Positions 1-10,412 of a stretch of 64,000 nucleotides of DNA are shown here, one piece after another (the stretch's first letter is position 1; every line of letters starts with the position of its first letter). Source of the DNA: Azolla caroliniana (taxonomy: Eukaryota; Polypodiophyta). The notes beneath the pieces are model-generated. The model had not been told where the DNA came from. It saw nothing but the letters and a program-made list of their open reading frames with translations, and did no database searches. Position numbers and translations under genes: made by a program. The stretch lies in the NCBI GenBank assembly GCA_043228905.1, contig JBHGNT010000015.1:11222001-11286000 (forward strand), written 5' to 3'.

Positions 1-118
1 TGGTTTAAATGGTTTAGTTTACCTTTTCTTTTAAATGGTTTGGTTTAAATGTTCGAATGTTCATAAACGGTTTGGTTTGGTTTTTGTTTTATATAAAGGG
101 TTTGGTTTGGTTTCAAGG
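1..118. repeat. GGTTTGGTTT-rich low-complexity repeat
   Basis: The first 118 bases repeat the units TGGTTTAAAT and GGTTTGGTTT with variation, including several runs of TTTGGTTTGG. It has no coding signal. It adjoins the start of readable gypsy RT sequence near position 175 and may be the edge of another repeat. Nothing more can be said from this end of the window. Confidence 0.6.
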
Positions 119-174
119 CATAGAAACTGAACCAGGCCCATTGCTATGTGTATTAATTACCAACGCTTGAATAA

Positions 175-2756
175 AGTGACGATCAAGAATTCATATCCAT
201 TGCCCCAGGCTGACAATCTAATTGACCGTCTCTAGGGAGTTTGGTATTTTATAAAACTTGATCTCCGTACTGACTACCATCAAATTCGTATAAGTGAGGA
301 CGATGTTCCTAAAATGGCATTTCGTACGTGCTATGGCCATTATTAGTTTTTGGTTATGCCTTTTGGTTTGACCAATGCTCCGACTACATTTCAACAATAA
401 ATGAATGACATTTTCTGAGAACAACTTGGAAAATTTGTCGTTATTTTCTTGGATAATATTTTAGTTTATAGCCGTACATTTCAAGAACATGCTAAACATG
501 TCCGCTTTGTTTTACAAACATTGCATGACAAACAGTTTTATGTGAAGATCTCAAAATGTGAGTTCTTCAAGAAATCAATTACTTATCTTGGACATCTCAT
601 AACCGAACGAGGACTTGAAATTGATCCTTCTCGCATCGAGAAAATCAAGCTTTGACCCACTCTTCGGAATATTCGTGAAGTTCGATCATTCCTTGGTTTT
701 GTCGAGTTTTTTCGAAAATCCCTTCATAATTACTCCCAATTGACGACGCCGTTTACTGATCTTCTAAAAGGTCAAACGCGTAAGTCTACAAAACCTATTG
801 TCTGGAATGCCACACTAGACCTCACCTTTAAGGAACTCAAGGACTTGGTGTGCAAGGTTCCTTCGCTTCTTTTAGCTGTTCCTTCAAAACCTTTTGAGGT
901 TGAAACCGATGCAAGCGATTATGCTATTGGTGTTGTCTTATATCAAGATGGTAAACCAATAGCATTCGAGAGTAAGAAACTTGATTCTGCTCAATGTCAG
1001 TATACCGTTTAAGAAAAGGAGTTATTTGCAGTTATACATGCACTCCAAACATGGCATCATTATCTTTATGGAAATCGTTTTGTGGTAACTACGGACAAGA
1101 CCTGAAAGGTCGTAAGGAAAGATGGGCTGATCTCATGCAGGACTTTGATTTTTCCATACGATATCGTAAAGGTTCCATGAACATTGTCGTGGATGCACTA
1201 AGTCGCATCCGTGAAGTTAACATGCTTAACTTCACTAAAATAACATTAGATCTTTATGATCACCTTTGAGGAAAGTATCTTGATGACAGTTATCTTGCGA
1301 AATATTGGGCAAGAGTTGAGTTTGGAACAGACACCACCACATCCTCGAAGGAATACTTCCACATTGCTAATGGTCTGCTCTACCGTAATGGGAAGGTTTG
1401 TGTTCTAGATTTGCCTGAGGTCAAAAAGAGAATTATTTTTGAATGCCATGATGCACCCTCTGCGGGGCACCCTGGAATACATCGTACACTCGTTCTCATC
1501 TCCACTCAATTCTATTGGCCTAAGATGCGTACTGACATACATAGCTATGTGACTAAATGTCACCAATGTCAGGTTAACAAAGTTGAGCGACTTTAAGCCG
1601 CAGGACTTTTACATCCCTCGGACATTCCCAATAATAAGTGGGAAAGTATATCCATGGATTTTATTGCTAGTCTTCCTCGCATCCAAAAAGGCCATGATGC
1701 CATCTGGGTTGTGGTTGATAGACTAACTAAAATAGCCAAATTTATTGCTACGAAAACCACGGTGACAACTCCTGAATTGGCTTACCAATTCGTTGACGAG
1801 TTATTTCGTTTTTATGGGTTACCGATGGATATCGTGAGTGATCGAGATCCAAAGTTTACTAGTGACTTCTAGACGCAAGTCTTTAAGAAGTTAGAAACTA
1901 CGTTGAGCATGAGCTCCACAAATCATCCTCAATCCGATGGACAGACAGAATGAGTAAATCAAATTATTGAGGACATGCTTCAAGCATACGTTGGTACAAA
2001 ACCAACAAAATGGGAACATTATCTCCCAATTTTGGAGTTTGCTTATAACAGCTCCAAGCATACATGGACAAGATATAGTCCTTTTATGTTGATGTATGGC
2101 TTTCAGTCACGAGCCCCGATTGATGTTAATATACATCATGATGAGTTGCGAAGTACGCAAAACTTTCTTCGGGATATGCAAGATATGTTGCATATTGCAC
2201 GTGATAATATAAAAACAGCTCAAGATAGAGCGCTTTTTTATGCCGATCATCATAGGCAACCTCGTGTATTCAACCGTAGACAAAAGGTATTTTTACGTGT
2301 ACCTCACAATTCCAAGACATTGTCTTAGGGTAAGTGCGCTAAGTTAGCCCCATGGTTTTTTAGACCTTTTACAGTCCTCAAACACATTGGGTAATCAGCC
2401 TATTGTCTCGCTCTTCCTGATGGTGTTGAAATTCATCCAGTTTTTCATGTGAGTCATCTAAAAGAACTTCTAGGTTCTGGCGACAATACAGTTACAATTG
2501 AAACTCTGGTTACTTCTAAAGAATTATCTTCTAAACCACATGTACTAGAAAGAATTCTCGATGTTAAAACAAAAAAATTACGTACTAAAGAAATCCGAGA
2601 ATTTAAAATAAAATGGATGGATAAATCAATAAAAGACGCCACATGGGAACGTGAAAATACTCTTAGAACTAACTTCCCTAACTTTCCATTGCAAGAGTGC
2701 AATGTTTTAAAGAGGCATGACCATATAATATCCCGTGGTGAGAATTTACCGTAGTA
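175..2756 (+). pseudogene. Ty3/gypsy chromovirus pol remnant (RT, RNase H, integrase, chromodomain)
   Basis: This is a decayed gypsy pol reading left to right. RT is readable from about 178 (KNSYPLP, then [13 protein letters not shown] and MPFGLTNAP). The catalytic motif reads FLDN where FLDD is expected (about 442-453). RNase H begins near 895 with VETDASDYAIGVVL. The integrase zinc domain is at 1447-1580 (H-x3-H and CHQC), followed by catalytic core pieces VVVDRLTK and VSDRDPKF and an E-type segment QSDGQTE near 1935, which is cut by a stop. A chromodomain-like end lies at 2530-2690 (IKWMDKSIKDATWE). Several in-frame stops (for example near 232, 418, 654, 1010, 1595, 1870 and 1952) and frame changes make it non-functional. 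The protease and gag lie outside the window or are lost. Confidence 0.9.
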
Positions 2757-2983
2757 TTCTATACACATGGATAAGTGTGAGGGTTAAACAAGAGTGTAAA
2801 GAAGGGGAGGATTACTTTTAATCCTCGGGATTGAGACAACCCATTAGGCCAAGTGTGAACTTGCATGGGGGCCTTGGGTATTGCTATAAATAAAAGGCCT
2901 AGCTACCCTCATTTCATCATCTTTTGACTACGTTGAGACTGTGTTTCGTGGTGGTTGAACTTGTTGAGAACAAGACGTTCCTT
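2757..2983 (+). repeat. 3' end of the gypsy remnant, probable partial 3' LTR
   Basis: A purine-rich stretch (GAAGGGGAGGAT, about 2801-2812), a plausible polypurine tract, follows the chromodomain end. After it comes non-coding sequence with a TATA-like box (GCTATAAATAAAAGG, about 2882-2896). This is the order expected for a 3' LTR carrying its own promoter. The exact LTR start is not recognisable, and the right side is cut by the copia LTR fragment that begins near 2984. Confidence 0.45.
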
Positions 2984-3476
2984 ATGTCTGACGCTCGGCC
3001 ACAACCGAGATTCTTTTCATACACAGAAAAACAGGTAATGAAACGCGACACAAAGGGGAGAAATGGTACACAGGAGGTTTACGTGGAAAACCCCAAAATA
3101 AGGGAAAAACCACGGCAGCCCACAGGCTGCAAACTGTCACTATGTAGGAATATACAACAGTGAGTTCACTAAGGCAACGACCTCGTGCTCTCAGATCTTC
3201 GCCACAGGCGGCGGTTACAACAGAGGCAACGACCTCGTCTCTCTCTCTCTCTCTCTGTATAGTTACGCGCTCTCTCTTCTTCTTGCACCAACAAGGAAGA
3301 ATAACGACAACAAAAAAAACAAAAACAAAGTTTGCCCTAAGTCATATTTATACTAATATGACTTTTCGGCTATTTACAAATGTAGCCTCGATGGGCTCTC
3401 AGAAACATATTTACGAATATGTCTCTTCCTCCGGTTCATACTGGGCCTACACCATCCGGCTCTCCGCAGTCGTGTA
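2984..3476 (-). repeat. Copia family-A LTR fragment (minus orientation)
   Basis: The segment matches, with divergence, the family-A copia LTRs at 30195-30788 and 34903-35496. Shared blocks in the same order are CGGCCACAACC near the left edge, GTGGAAAACCC, GGGAAAAACCACGG, the GCCACAGGCGGCGG box, a CT-rich run, GCCCTAAGTCA, and the box ending in tttcGGCTATTTAC. The expected terminal block with TCCCAACA is missing at the right, so it is truncated there. No target duplication was recognised. It separates the gypsy remnant from the gag remnant to its right. Confidence 0.65.
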
Positions 3477-3483
3477 ATCCTTG

Positions 3484-4265
3484 GCCGTCGTTTCTTCGTA
3501 AGACAAGAAGGTGACTTGTTTCGCACCTTCTCTCTCGGTACCGTCATACCGAACCTTAGCCTTTGTATCGGCCACTTCATTAACCCGCATTTGTTGGAAG
3601 GTCTCTTCTTCCTCGATCATCCCCATGGGCCATCTTGTTGTCGTCGATATTCTCGCTCACCCCTTATCGTGTAGTCGGCATACACTTTCCACTTTGCTCC
3701 AATCCTCGATGAGGCCATTTGCACCATCATCTTCTTCAAGTTTGAGGCCGATTTCCATCCTTTCCATTCGATCGATTGACTTCACGAACATAAGGACCTT
3801 ATCGACCCCCACCAGTCTTTGTTCCCGCTTCGAGAGTTGAGAAAAATGATGCTCGAACTCTACGAATTCTTGTGTCGCGCCTTGGTGGGTCTTCGCTGAT
3901 GTCACCCATTGGTCGAAGTTGCGTCGATCTCGTCCCTTCAGTCTCTCATAGCCATATTCCTCCAATAGAGCCTTCTCGAAAGTCTCCCACGAATCATGAG
4001 CTTCTAGAAGCTCTTTTACATCTTTGAAGATCGGATGAGACACCACTCGACAAAAGTACTCCAACCTCATAGCTTCGTCCACACCTCTTGAATCCATCTC
4101 CGCATTGTAGACTTTTCGAAAACTTTGGACTTTAGCGCCGTTGAAATAGCTCACTCGCTCGACTACGCTATCGACGGCTTGTTGGGCTTCATTTCGTCTT
4201 TTCCCTTCATTCAAAAACTCCATCATCCTTTTTGACATTGCCTCCATGAGATATTCGCCATCCAT
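3484..4265 (-). pseudogene. Gag remnant of an L-family LTR retrotransposon
   Basis: An open stretch of 202 codons runs from an ATG at 4265 down to 3657 on the minus strand. Homology continues in another frame to about 3484. The protein is hydrophilic and helical, with the blocks VERVSYFNGAK, LEYFCRV, WETFEKALLEEYGYER and LMFVKSIDRMER. It resembles the gag pieces at 9024-9284 and 29458-29913 in this window. Downstream of the open frame (about 3500-3580) lies the basic box VPREKVRNKSPS. That box recurs several times in the neighbouring element at 4921-10224. The start is supported by the adjoining primer site and LTR to its right (4287-4920). Protease and pol are missing; the copia LTR fragment ends the element on the left. 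Confidence 0.7.
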
Positions 4266-4286
4266 CTTCGTCCTCCCCTGCTGCTC

Positions 4287-4308
4287 TTCATGTTGGGGTC
4301 ACCAAATG
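4287..4308 (-). other. Primer binding site of L-family element I
   Basis: Directly inside the LTR edge at 4310, the minus strand reads CATTTGGTGACCCCAACA. The same position in the related elements reads CTTTGGTGAACCCGACG (9408-9425 and 30151-30168). The TGG start, location and conservation fit a tRNA primer site. I do not recognise the tRNA. Confidence 0.6.
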
Positions 4309-4309
4309 A

Positions 4310-4920
4310 TGTCGCGAAGATTCGCGCGTGCGTGTGCTACTCGAGCGACCACCGGGGTCTTGGACTGGGGAGGATGTTTGCAGAATTATCGAAAACATGA
4401 CGATCAATGTAAGATTTGATGAAATTTGTTCACTTGAGAAGAAGAAGGATTGTACACTTGAGAAGTAGAAAAAAATGAAGAAGATAAAGACAAATATAAT
4501 TATATTGATGATAATGGTGTTGGTGATATCACATATTGAGCCCCCCTTACACAAGCCCAACTAGAGGCTTTTATAGGTCTTTCCATGCTTGTGACATGCA
4601 CAAAACCATGGTTTTGTGCACACGGTTTTGCTTATGTCATGCACAAACCATGGGTTTAGAACCATGGTTTTGTGCACATGGTTTTCTATGTTTGTTTCAT
4701 CTATAATTCATATATAAAAAGGAAATACATAGAATTTACACTATATGATAGTTGTCTTAATGGTAAGGCAATCATCTTGTATCTTAGAGGGGCAAGGTTC
4801 AAACCTTGCTTGCACCCCTGTGTATGAACTCAAGTGCCACTAGGCCTTAGGTTTATTTGCTAAGTGCATGTGCAATGTTGCACATCCTTGGTTTATTCGT
4901 CTCACTCGGTTTCACACCGT
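4310..4920 (-). repeat. L-family LTR, first part (split by the 4921-10224 insertion)
   Basis: This is the 5' LTR, in minus orientation, of the element whose gag is at 3484-4265. It starts TGTCGCGAAG next to the primer site and carries the conserved box GGGGTCTTGGACT at 4352-4364. It runs to 4920, where the younger element interrupts it. The missing terminal piece lies at 10225-10248 and ends CATCACGACA. Read together on the minus strand, the two pieces give the LTR start seen at 42491, 42660 and 50630 (TGTCGTGA.., then a TGTGAAACCGAGTG-like block). The span includes a tRNA-like stretch at 4741-4815. Confidence 0.7.
4741..4815 (+). other. tRNA-like segment inside an LTR
   Basis: The sequence contains an A-box-like GTCTTAATGGTAAGGC (4753-4768) and, about 30 bases on, a perfect B-box-like GGTTCAAACC (4796-4805) followed by TTGC. 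The spacing fits a tRNA or tRNA-derived SINE head. No complete cloverleaf with a 7-bp acceptor stem is evident, so it is not called as a tRNA gene. It may be a SINE captured in the LTR. Confidence 0.4.
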
Positions 4921-5711
4921 TGTCGCGTTGTTACGCGCGTGCGTGGAGAAAGGCGGGACCACGGGGGTCTTGGACTAGAGAGTGACGGAGCGTAGGAAGT
5001 CGTACTTCACCGTTTCCGCGGCATCCCAGAAGCACACCGGAGGCAACCAAAGAGAGAGAGAGAAAGAGAGGGAGCGTGCGCTTAACACCGACTCACATAC
5101 ACACACACACACGCACACAGGCTGACCCGGCTCACACCCTTATGTACAGGAAACGCAGGAAAGGGGAAGCACCCGACACCAACAGAGATGCGAATATACA
5201 CAGACAGACGCAAATGTATATATATAAGAGGAAGAATACATTCCCGGCTTCGAGCCGGACCAAGGTAGGTTACAGTAGTCTTCAACTGCCAAGCCACCGG
5301 TCGTGGAGCTCACGGGCTTGTCGCGCCGAGCGGGGTCTTGCGCAGGAGACGAGCTGAAGCAAAACCTAAGCGAACCCAAAGGGGGAGAAGAAGAAGAAGA
5401 AGAAGAAGAAGAAGAAGAAGAAGAAATGTAACTAACCCAAAATCTAACGGTATACCCTCTAGCGCAAAATGGGCAACCCCTTTCACGAAGGGCGCTCCCT
5501 TCCTTTTATAGAACAAGGAGAGGGATGTGTTACAATGTGGGATAAATCCCGACTTACATGGGATCGTCTGTCCCGACTTGACTACTCTTCAGCGCCATAA
5601 AGACGCCCTCGTTATTCACACTAAATGTACATGGGTGAGCACACATGCTGCACCCCGCCGATGTAGCCAATGTTTCCCGGTTTCCGCCTCTGGCCAAAAT
5701 TCTCCACGACA
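4921..5711 (-). repeat. LTR (3' LTR of the module-array element)
   Basis: It begins TGTCGCGTTG and ends TCCACGACA, giving 5-base inverted ends TGTCG/CGACA. Internal marks are the GGGGTCTTGGACT box, a GAA run (5385-5425), a TATA box on the minus strand (CTATAAAAGG, rc of 5506-5515), and a conserved block around AAAATGGGCAACCCCTTTC (5466-5484). The same blocks occur in the LTR at 9427-10224, and in plus orientation at 42790-42860. Confidence 0.85.
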
Positions 5712-5890
5712 TCCGCCCCCACCTAACCGCACGTCCACCGGTACGTGCCAAATCCGGTGAAGGGTGAGCACACATGCTGCACCCCGCCGATGTAGCCAAT
5801 GTTTCCCGGTTTCCGCCTCTGGCCGAAATTCTCCACGACATCCACCCCCACCTAACCGCACGTCCACCGGTACGTGCCAAATCCGGTGAA
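5633..5890. repeat. 129-bp tandem duplication across the LTR end and polypurine tract
   Basis: The unit starting GGGTGAGCACACATGCTGC occurs at 5633 and 5762, with a third partial start at 5891. Each unit contains the last 79 bases of the LTR (ending CGACA at 5711 and 5840) plus 50 internal bases including the polypurine tract. The two full units differ at only a few positions. The LTR end and priming region are therefore present twice. Confidence 0.85.
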
Positions 5891-5899
5891 GGGTGAGAG

Positions 5900-8800
5900 A
5901 TTTCAGCCGGTGAGAAACCGGTCTTCCGTGATCCGCATCCCGGCTCGCTGCCGGTTTGATCCGTTGGCTTCGGTTCTTCCTTTGCGCTTACCTCCCCGTA
6001 GGCTCGTTCGACCTGTCGATGGGTCCTCTGCCGCGATCTCCGTAGTACGCGTACTTCCGCTGGTCCTTGTTTGGCCGTATGAACGCCCCGCTCCCCGCCG
6101 TATGCCCGATGTCCTCCACTTGGGGAATGCCCGTAGCGGCCCGCTTGGCCTCCATTGATCATTCGCGTCGTCCTGATTGCCGTCCCATGTTGTTTCGCGT
6201 TGCCCTCGTCCTCTCGCCGCCACCTTCCTTCTCCATGGTCTTACATTGCCGCATCGGCTCGAACCACCACGGTCTCCGGAACGGTGTGGAGGATCCCTTT
6301 CTGGCCTTTTCCGCGCTACCTCTAAACCGCGCAAACTGTCTCCGCGCTCACCTTCCCGCTCCGGCACCCCCGTGTGCCACATACCCTCGTCCGTTGTTTG
6401 GCACTGCCTGTGCCGTACTCTAGTTCATTGCACGCCTTGTCGGCCCCCCTTTTTCGGCCAGATCGTGCATCGCCGCTCACCCGCATACTAGTGTCCTTCT
6501 CATCCGAGGAACACCCCGTAGTAGCCCACTTGGCTCTTCCCGTCTTCGTGCTGCTGCAACAGGTCCCGAGTCTTCCTCTTGCCGTTGTCCCCTCGCCCCC
6601 ACTAGCTTGTCACCCCGGGCTTGCCGTGTCAGTCTTCGCTACTTCGACGGAGCTCTCGAGATCTACAAAAGCGAGTGTGGAGGATCCTCCTCCAGCCTCT
6701 CTTGTCATCCCCTAACTCCGACCCTGTGCAGTCCACTACGCACTCGTCACCTCGTTCTCGACACCTCCCTTGTGCCGTTTTCCGCCCGCACCGAGCACCG
6801 TTCCGCAGTCACGCTTCGATCCGGCCCGCGATGGCCACTTGCGAGACTCTTGTTACGTCCCAGGTGTGCCTTTTCGGCCTGACACACCTCCCCTTGTTTG
6901 CCCCTACCGGCTCCTTCCGAAACCGTAACCGGCCGGTGAGGGTTTCGCACTTCGTCCGTCTGTCTTACCGGCTCCCTATCCGCTACCTCGTGTCGTTGGG
7001 TCCCGTTCCCTGCCGCCACCGTCCTTCTCCCTAGGTCTCATGTTGCCACATTGGCCGAACTGCCGGGGTCTCCGGATCGGTGTGAGGGTCCCATAGGACC
7101 GGGATCCGTTTCTATGCTTGCCGAAATTCGGGTGTCTTTTGTTTGAGTCCCTCCCGGACTCTCCTCGTGTCTTCCGCGTAGTCGGGTCCCGCTTCCCGCC
7201 GCCACCACCTTCTCTCTCGGTCTCATGTTGCCACGTTGGCCGAACTGCCGGTTTCTCTGGTTAAGTGTGGGGATCCCATAGGACCGGACTTCCTTACGCC
7301 CACTAACTATGCCGGAAGGTCCGGTTTGGTTCGTGGTCGCCTCGCCGGCGTGATACCTCCTTGCCATTAGTCGCCTCCTGTCGTCCGATCACGTTCTCCT
7401 GCCGCCACCGTCCTTTCCGATAGGACTCACGTCGGCTCTCGGGCCGACCGCCGGATCGGTGTGAGGATCTTCGTAGATCGCCCATCCGTAGCCCTTTGCC
7501 TTTGTCCCCTCGCTGCCACCGTTCGTCACTTTAGGCCGACCGCCGGTTTTTGTAGAACCGGTGTGAAGGATCCTCCTTGGGCCTCCGATTTGTCTTCCTC
7601 ACCCTGTTCCAGGTCGTCCTTTTTCGCATGCCGAGAGGGCGGTTTACTTCGCACCCTCTCCCGTGGTACCGACGTACCGTCTCCTCGGCCTCTTCGTAGG
7701 CCTGCTCTCTTCCTCCCTCCCGGAATGGTCGCCTGGGAGTCCGCTCTGCCCGGTTCTCGTCCGGGTCCATTCGTCCTTCCCCGGATTGCCGGATCCCGTT
7801 CTCCTGTCGCCACCGATCTCTCCTATAGGACTCACGCTTGCACTCGGGCCGACAGCCGGATCAGTGTAAGGATCTCTGTAGGGCCGGTCTTCGTTCTCCT
7901 CTTCGTCCTTTGTACTTCTCCCGAACTTGTCGTTGCTCTCCTTGATGCGTTCCCGCCTCCATCTTCCATCTCTTTCGGTCTTACGTTGCCCCGTCGGCCG
8001 AACAACCGAAGTCTCCGGATAAGATGTGGCGTAATCGATTTCACAACGTCTTTTTGCAACTCGTCCGGGCCACCGCCCCTTTTAGTGGTGTCGGTGGATA
8101 GCATCCGCTCTGTGATCAATCAAGCCCTGTCTGAGCTTGATTCTCCAATGTCGGGAGTTTCGGCTCCGATGCTGACCTTGCCAGACTCGTTCTGAACCTT
8201 TGATCACCTTTCTTCGAATTCTAGAACTTCGCCTGGTCGGTCTTTCTCCCCATGTAAATGAGGGCGGCTTGTCCCGCACCCTCTCCCGTATCGGCACCTT
8301 TATGCTAATTCTGGCCCCGATCGAACAAGCCCCGACCAGATCACGCTCCACCCGTACCGGAGCGTCGCGTGGTTCGGTCCCTGGTCGGGTCGTTCCTTGG
8401 TCTCCTTGTCACTCCTTTCGCTGGACATCTCCCATCCATCTTCACTGGCATCGTGCCAGGACTCCTCGGTACCGCCATCCATCTCCTCGGTCTTACATGG
8501 GCATACAGGCCCGAACGCCGAGTTCTCCGGAATCGGGTCCATGGGCTTTCGTCCGCCTCTTCCCCGTATCGTCTCGCCGGTGATTCTTGGCCTTTCGCTG
8601 CCGCCTTCCTCCGCTTGGGACTCACGTGGGCACTCGGGCCTGACTGCCATCGTCTCGGGAGCAAGTGTGGGAAGACACAAAGAATCGCCCGTCCGTTTTA
8701 CGCCCTTGTCCGTAGCCACCGACTCTTCGTGGTCGGTGGTCGTCTTCTTACTGATCGCGCAAGCCCATCTTGGCTCGCTTCTCTGATGACCGGGGTTTCG

Positions 8801-9000
8801 GGCTGACACGGCCGACACCGCTGGTTCCAATGTTCTGATCCCGCGATCGGTATCTCGGCCTCGTCCTTGGCCGTTCTATCTCCGCAAGTTGAGAGGGCGT
8901 TTTCTTTCGCGCCCTCTCCCGTGGTACCGTGGTACCGTGGTACTGATCTTCCGCCGTCGCGTGGGGCAAGTCCGTCTCCTCAGTCTCGGCTTGCGGCCTT
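5900..9000 (-). repeat. GC-rich array of degenerate gag-tail modules
   Basis: About 3 kb of pyrimidine-rich, GC-rich plus strand is built from recurring boxes. One box (GAGGGCGG.TT.., then CGCACCCTCTCCCGT) occurs at about 7635, 8260 and 8893, 625-633 bp apart, with a weaker copy near 6940. On the minus strand it encodes variants of VPRERVR.KPPS, as does the single box beside the gag at 3500-3580. A second box (a GGTCTCATGTTGCC or GGACTCACG type, then GGCCGA.CGCCGG and a GTGTG.GGATC tail) recurs irregularly near 6240, 7037, 7222, 7425, 7828, 7978, 8497 and 8615. Open frames of 60-240 codons occur on both strands but share no single conserved frame. I read them as by-products of composition. 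The array is probably a repeatedly duplicated gag C-terminal region. Confidence 0.6.
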
Positions 9001-9023
9001 GATCTGTCCTCTTCTCGGCTCGC

Positions 9024-9400
9024 TCATTGTCTAGCCGTTGGCACACCCTTCCGACCTTCGACCAGTCCTCCGTAAGCCTTCAGGAGCGCCTCTTCGAAGG
9101 TCTCCCTCGAACTATGAGCCTCACAGAGCTCGTTTACTTCCGCATGCATCCGGACAGCTACGACCCGACAGAAGAACTCCAGCCTCAACGCCTTGTCTAT
9201 GCCACGCTCCTCCATATCCGCGTTGTAGGATCCCAAGTAAGACGGGACTTTGTCCCCGTTGAAACGACTGACTCTTTCGACCACTTGCTCAACCGCTGGT
9301 TACGCTACTTCTCGCCTCATCACCACTCGTGCCGACTCCAACACCACTTTGGCCACCATCACCGCGAGGTCGTCGTCTTCCGACTCCATCCTCCCTTCCC
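9024..9400 (-). pseudogene. Truncated gag of the module-array element
   Basis: The minus strand encodes an 86-codon open piece (9284-9024) with the blocks VERVSRFNGDKVPS, LEFFCRVVA and SRETFEEALLKAYGG. These match the gag at 3657-4265 block for block. The start region lies between the primer site (9408-9425) and 9284 but is broken by frame changes. The frame ends near 9024, where the basic RERARKKTPS box and the module array begin. Only the N-terminal third of a gag is present; the zinc-knuckle region of a normal gag cannot be recognised. Confidence 0.65.
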
Positions 9401-9407
9401 GCCTTTT

Positions 9408-9425
9408 ACGTCGGGTTCACCAAAG
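9408..9425 (-). other. Primer binding site of the module-array element
   Basis: The minus strand reads CTTTGGTGAACCCGACG immediately inside the 5' LTR edge at 9427. The identical string occurs inside the LTR edge at 30170, and a variant at 4310. Sequence and position support a primer site; the tRNA identity is not known to me. Confidence 0.65.
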
Positions 9426-9426
9426 A

Positions 9427-10224
9427 TGTCGCGTTGTTACGTGCGTGCGTGGAGAAAGGCGGGACCACGGGGGTCTTGGACTAGAGAGTGACGGAGTGTA
9501 GGAAGTCGTACTTCACCGTTTCCGCGGCATCCCAGAAGCACACCGGAGGCAACCGAAGAGAGAGAGAGAAAGAGAGGGAGCGCGTGCTTAACACCGACTC
9601 GCACACACACTCACACACACACACACACAGGCTCACCCGGCTCACGCCCTTATGTATAGGAAACGCAGGAAAGGGGAAGCACCCAACACCAACAGAGACG
9701 CGAATATACACAGACAGACGCAAATGTATATATATAAGAGGAAGAATACATTCCCGGCTTCGAGCCGGACCAAGGTAGGTTACAGTAGTCGTCAGCTGCC
9801 AAGCCGCCGGTCAGGGAGCTCACAGGCTTGTCGCGCCGAGCGGGGTCTTGCGTAGGAGACGAGTTGAAGCAAAACCTAAGCGAACCCAAAGGGGGAGAAG
9901 AAGAAGAAGAAGAAGAAGAAGAAGAAGAAGAAGAAGAAATGTAACTAACCCAAAATCTAACGGTATACCCTCTAGCGCAAAATGGGCAACCCCTTTCACG
10001 AAGGGCGCTCCCTTCCTTTTATAGAACAAGGAGAGGGATGCGTTACAATGTGGGACAAATCCCAACTTACATGGGATCGTCTGTCCCGACTTGACTACTC
10101 TTCAGCGCCATAAAGATGCCCTCGTTATTCACACTAAATGTACATGGGTGAGCACACATGCTGCACCCCGCCGATGTAGCCAATGTTTCCCGGTTTCCGC
10201 CTCTGGCCGAAATTCTCCACGACA
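9427..10224 (-). repeat. LTR (5' LTR of the module-array element)
   Basis: This is the partner of 4921-5711. It starts TGTCGCGTTG, ends TCCACGACA, and has the same internal order of boxes and a longer GAA run (9897-9938). The two LTRs differ at scattered bases and in GAA and CA run lengths, so the insertion is not brand new. The adjoining 24 bases (10225-10248) are the displaced end of the older LTR. Confidence 0.85.
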
Positions 10225-10248
10225 CTGTAGCCAAAAATCATCACGACA
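10225..10248 (-). repeat. Displaced terminal piece of the older L-family LTR
   Basis: On the minus strand this reads TGTCGTGATGATTTTTGGCT then ACAG. That is the start of an L-family LTR (compare 42491 and 42660). Its continuation is at 4920 downward, on the other side of the inserted element. From here to about 10412 I see no coding sequence, only a short TATC microsatellite (10377-10394). Confidence 0.65.
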
Positions 10249-10412
10249 GCGGCAACACTAGGTACGACTCGACGCCATGCTGGTGGTATGGGACGCCGAT
10301 TTAGGCTCGCGTCCGTCTCAATCCGTTCGCTCGGGGGTGGTCGGGTGAATCGACACCCTTCTTTCTCTGTCTTCTTTCTATCTATCTATCTATCATTCTT
10401 TTCTCCTTATCA

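Larger units (their letters stand above)
4921..10224 (-). mobile_element. Non-autonomous L-family LTR retrotransposon with module array
   Basis: The element is bounded by two closely similar LTRs (4921-5711 and 9427-10224) in minus orientation. The primer site is at 9408-9425. A truncated gag follows at 9024-9284, then about 3 kb of GC-rich repeated modules (5900-9000), and a polypurine tract (GGTGGGGGCGGA on the minus strand) lies just inside 5711. There is no protease, RT or integrase anywhere inside, so it would depend on another element for replication. It is inserted in an older L-family LTR, whose last 24 bases continue at 10225. The flanking four bases are CCGT (left) and CTGT (right). 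That is at best a one-mismatch duplication, so the boundaries rest on the LTR match rather than on a target duplication. Confidence 0.75.

Noticed and set aside
4741-4815. A functional tRNA gene
   Set aside because: A and B boxes are visible, but I could not form a 7-bp acceptor stem and the sequence lies within an LTR.
5554-9500. Numerous open frames of 60-244 codons on both strands between 5.5 and 9.5 kb, including a 244-codon one at 7461-8195 (+) and a 202-codon one at 5554-6162 (-)
   Set aside because: They arise from GC-rich, repetitive DNA. No frame is conserved between the repeated modules, and the residue composition (Arg/Ser/Pro/Gly) follows base composition. Only the gag piece at 9024-9284 and the short basic box have independent support.
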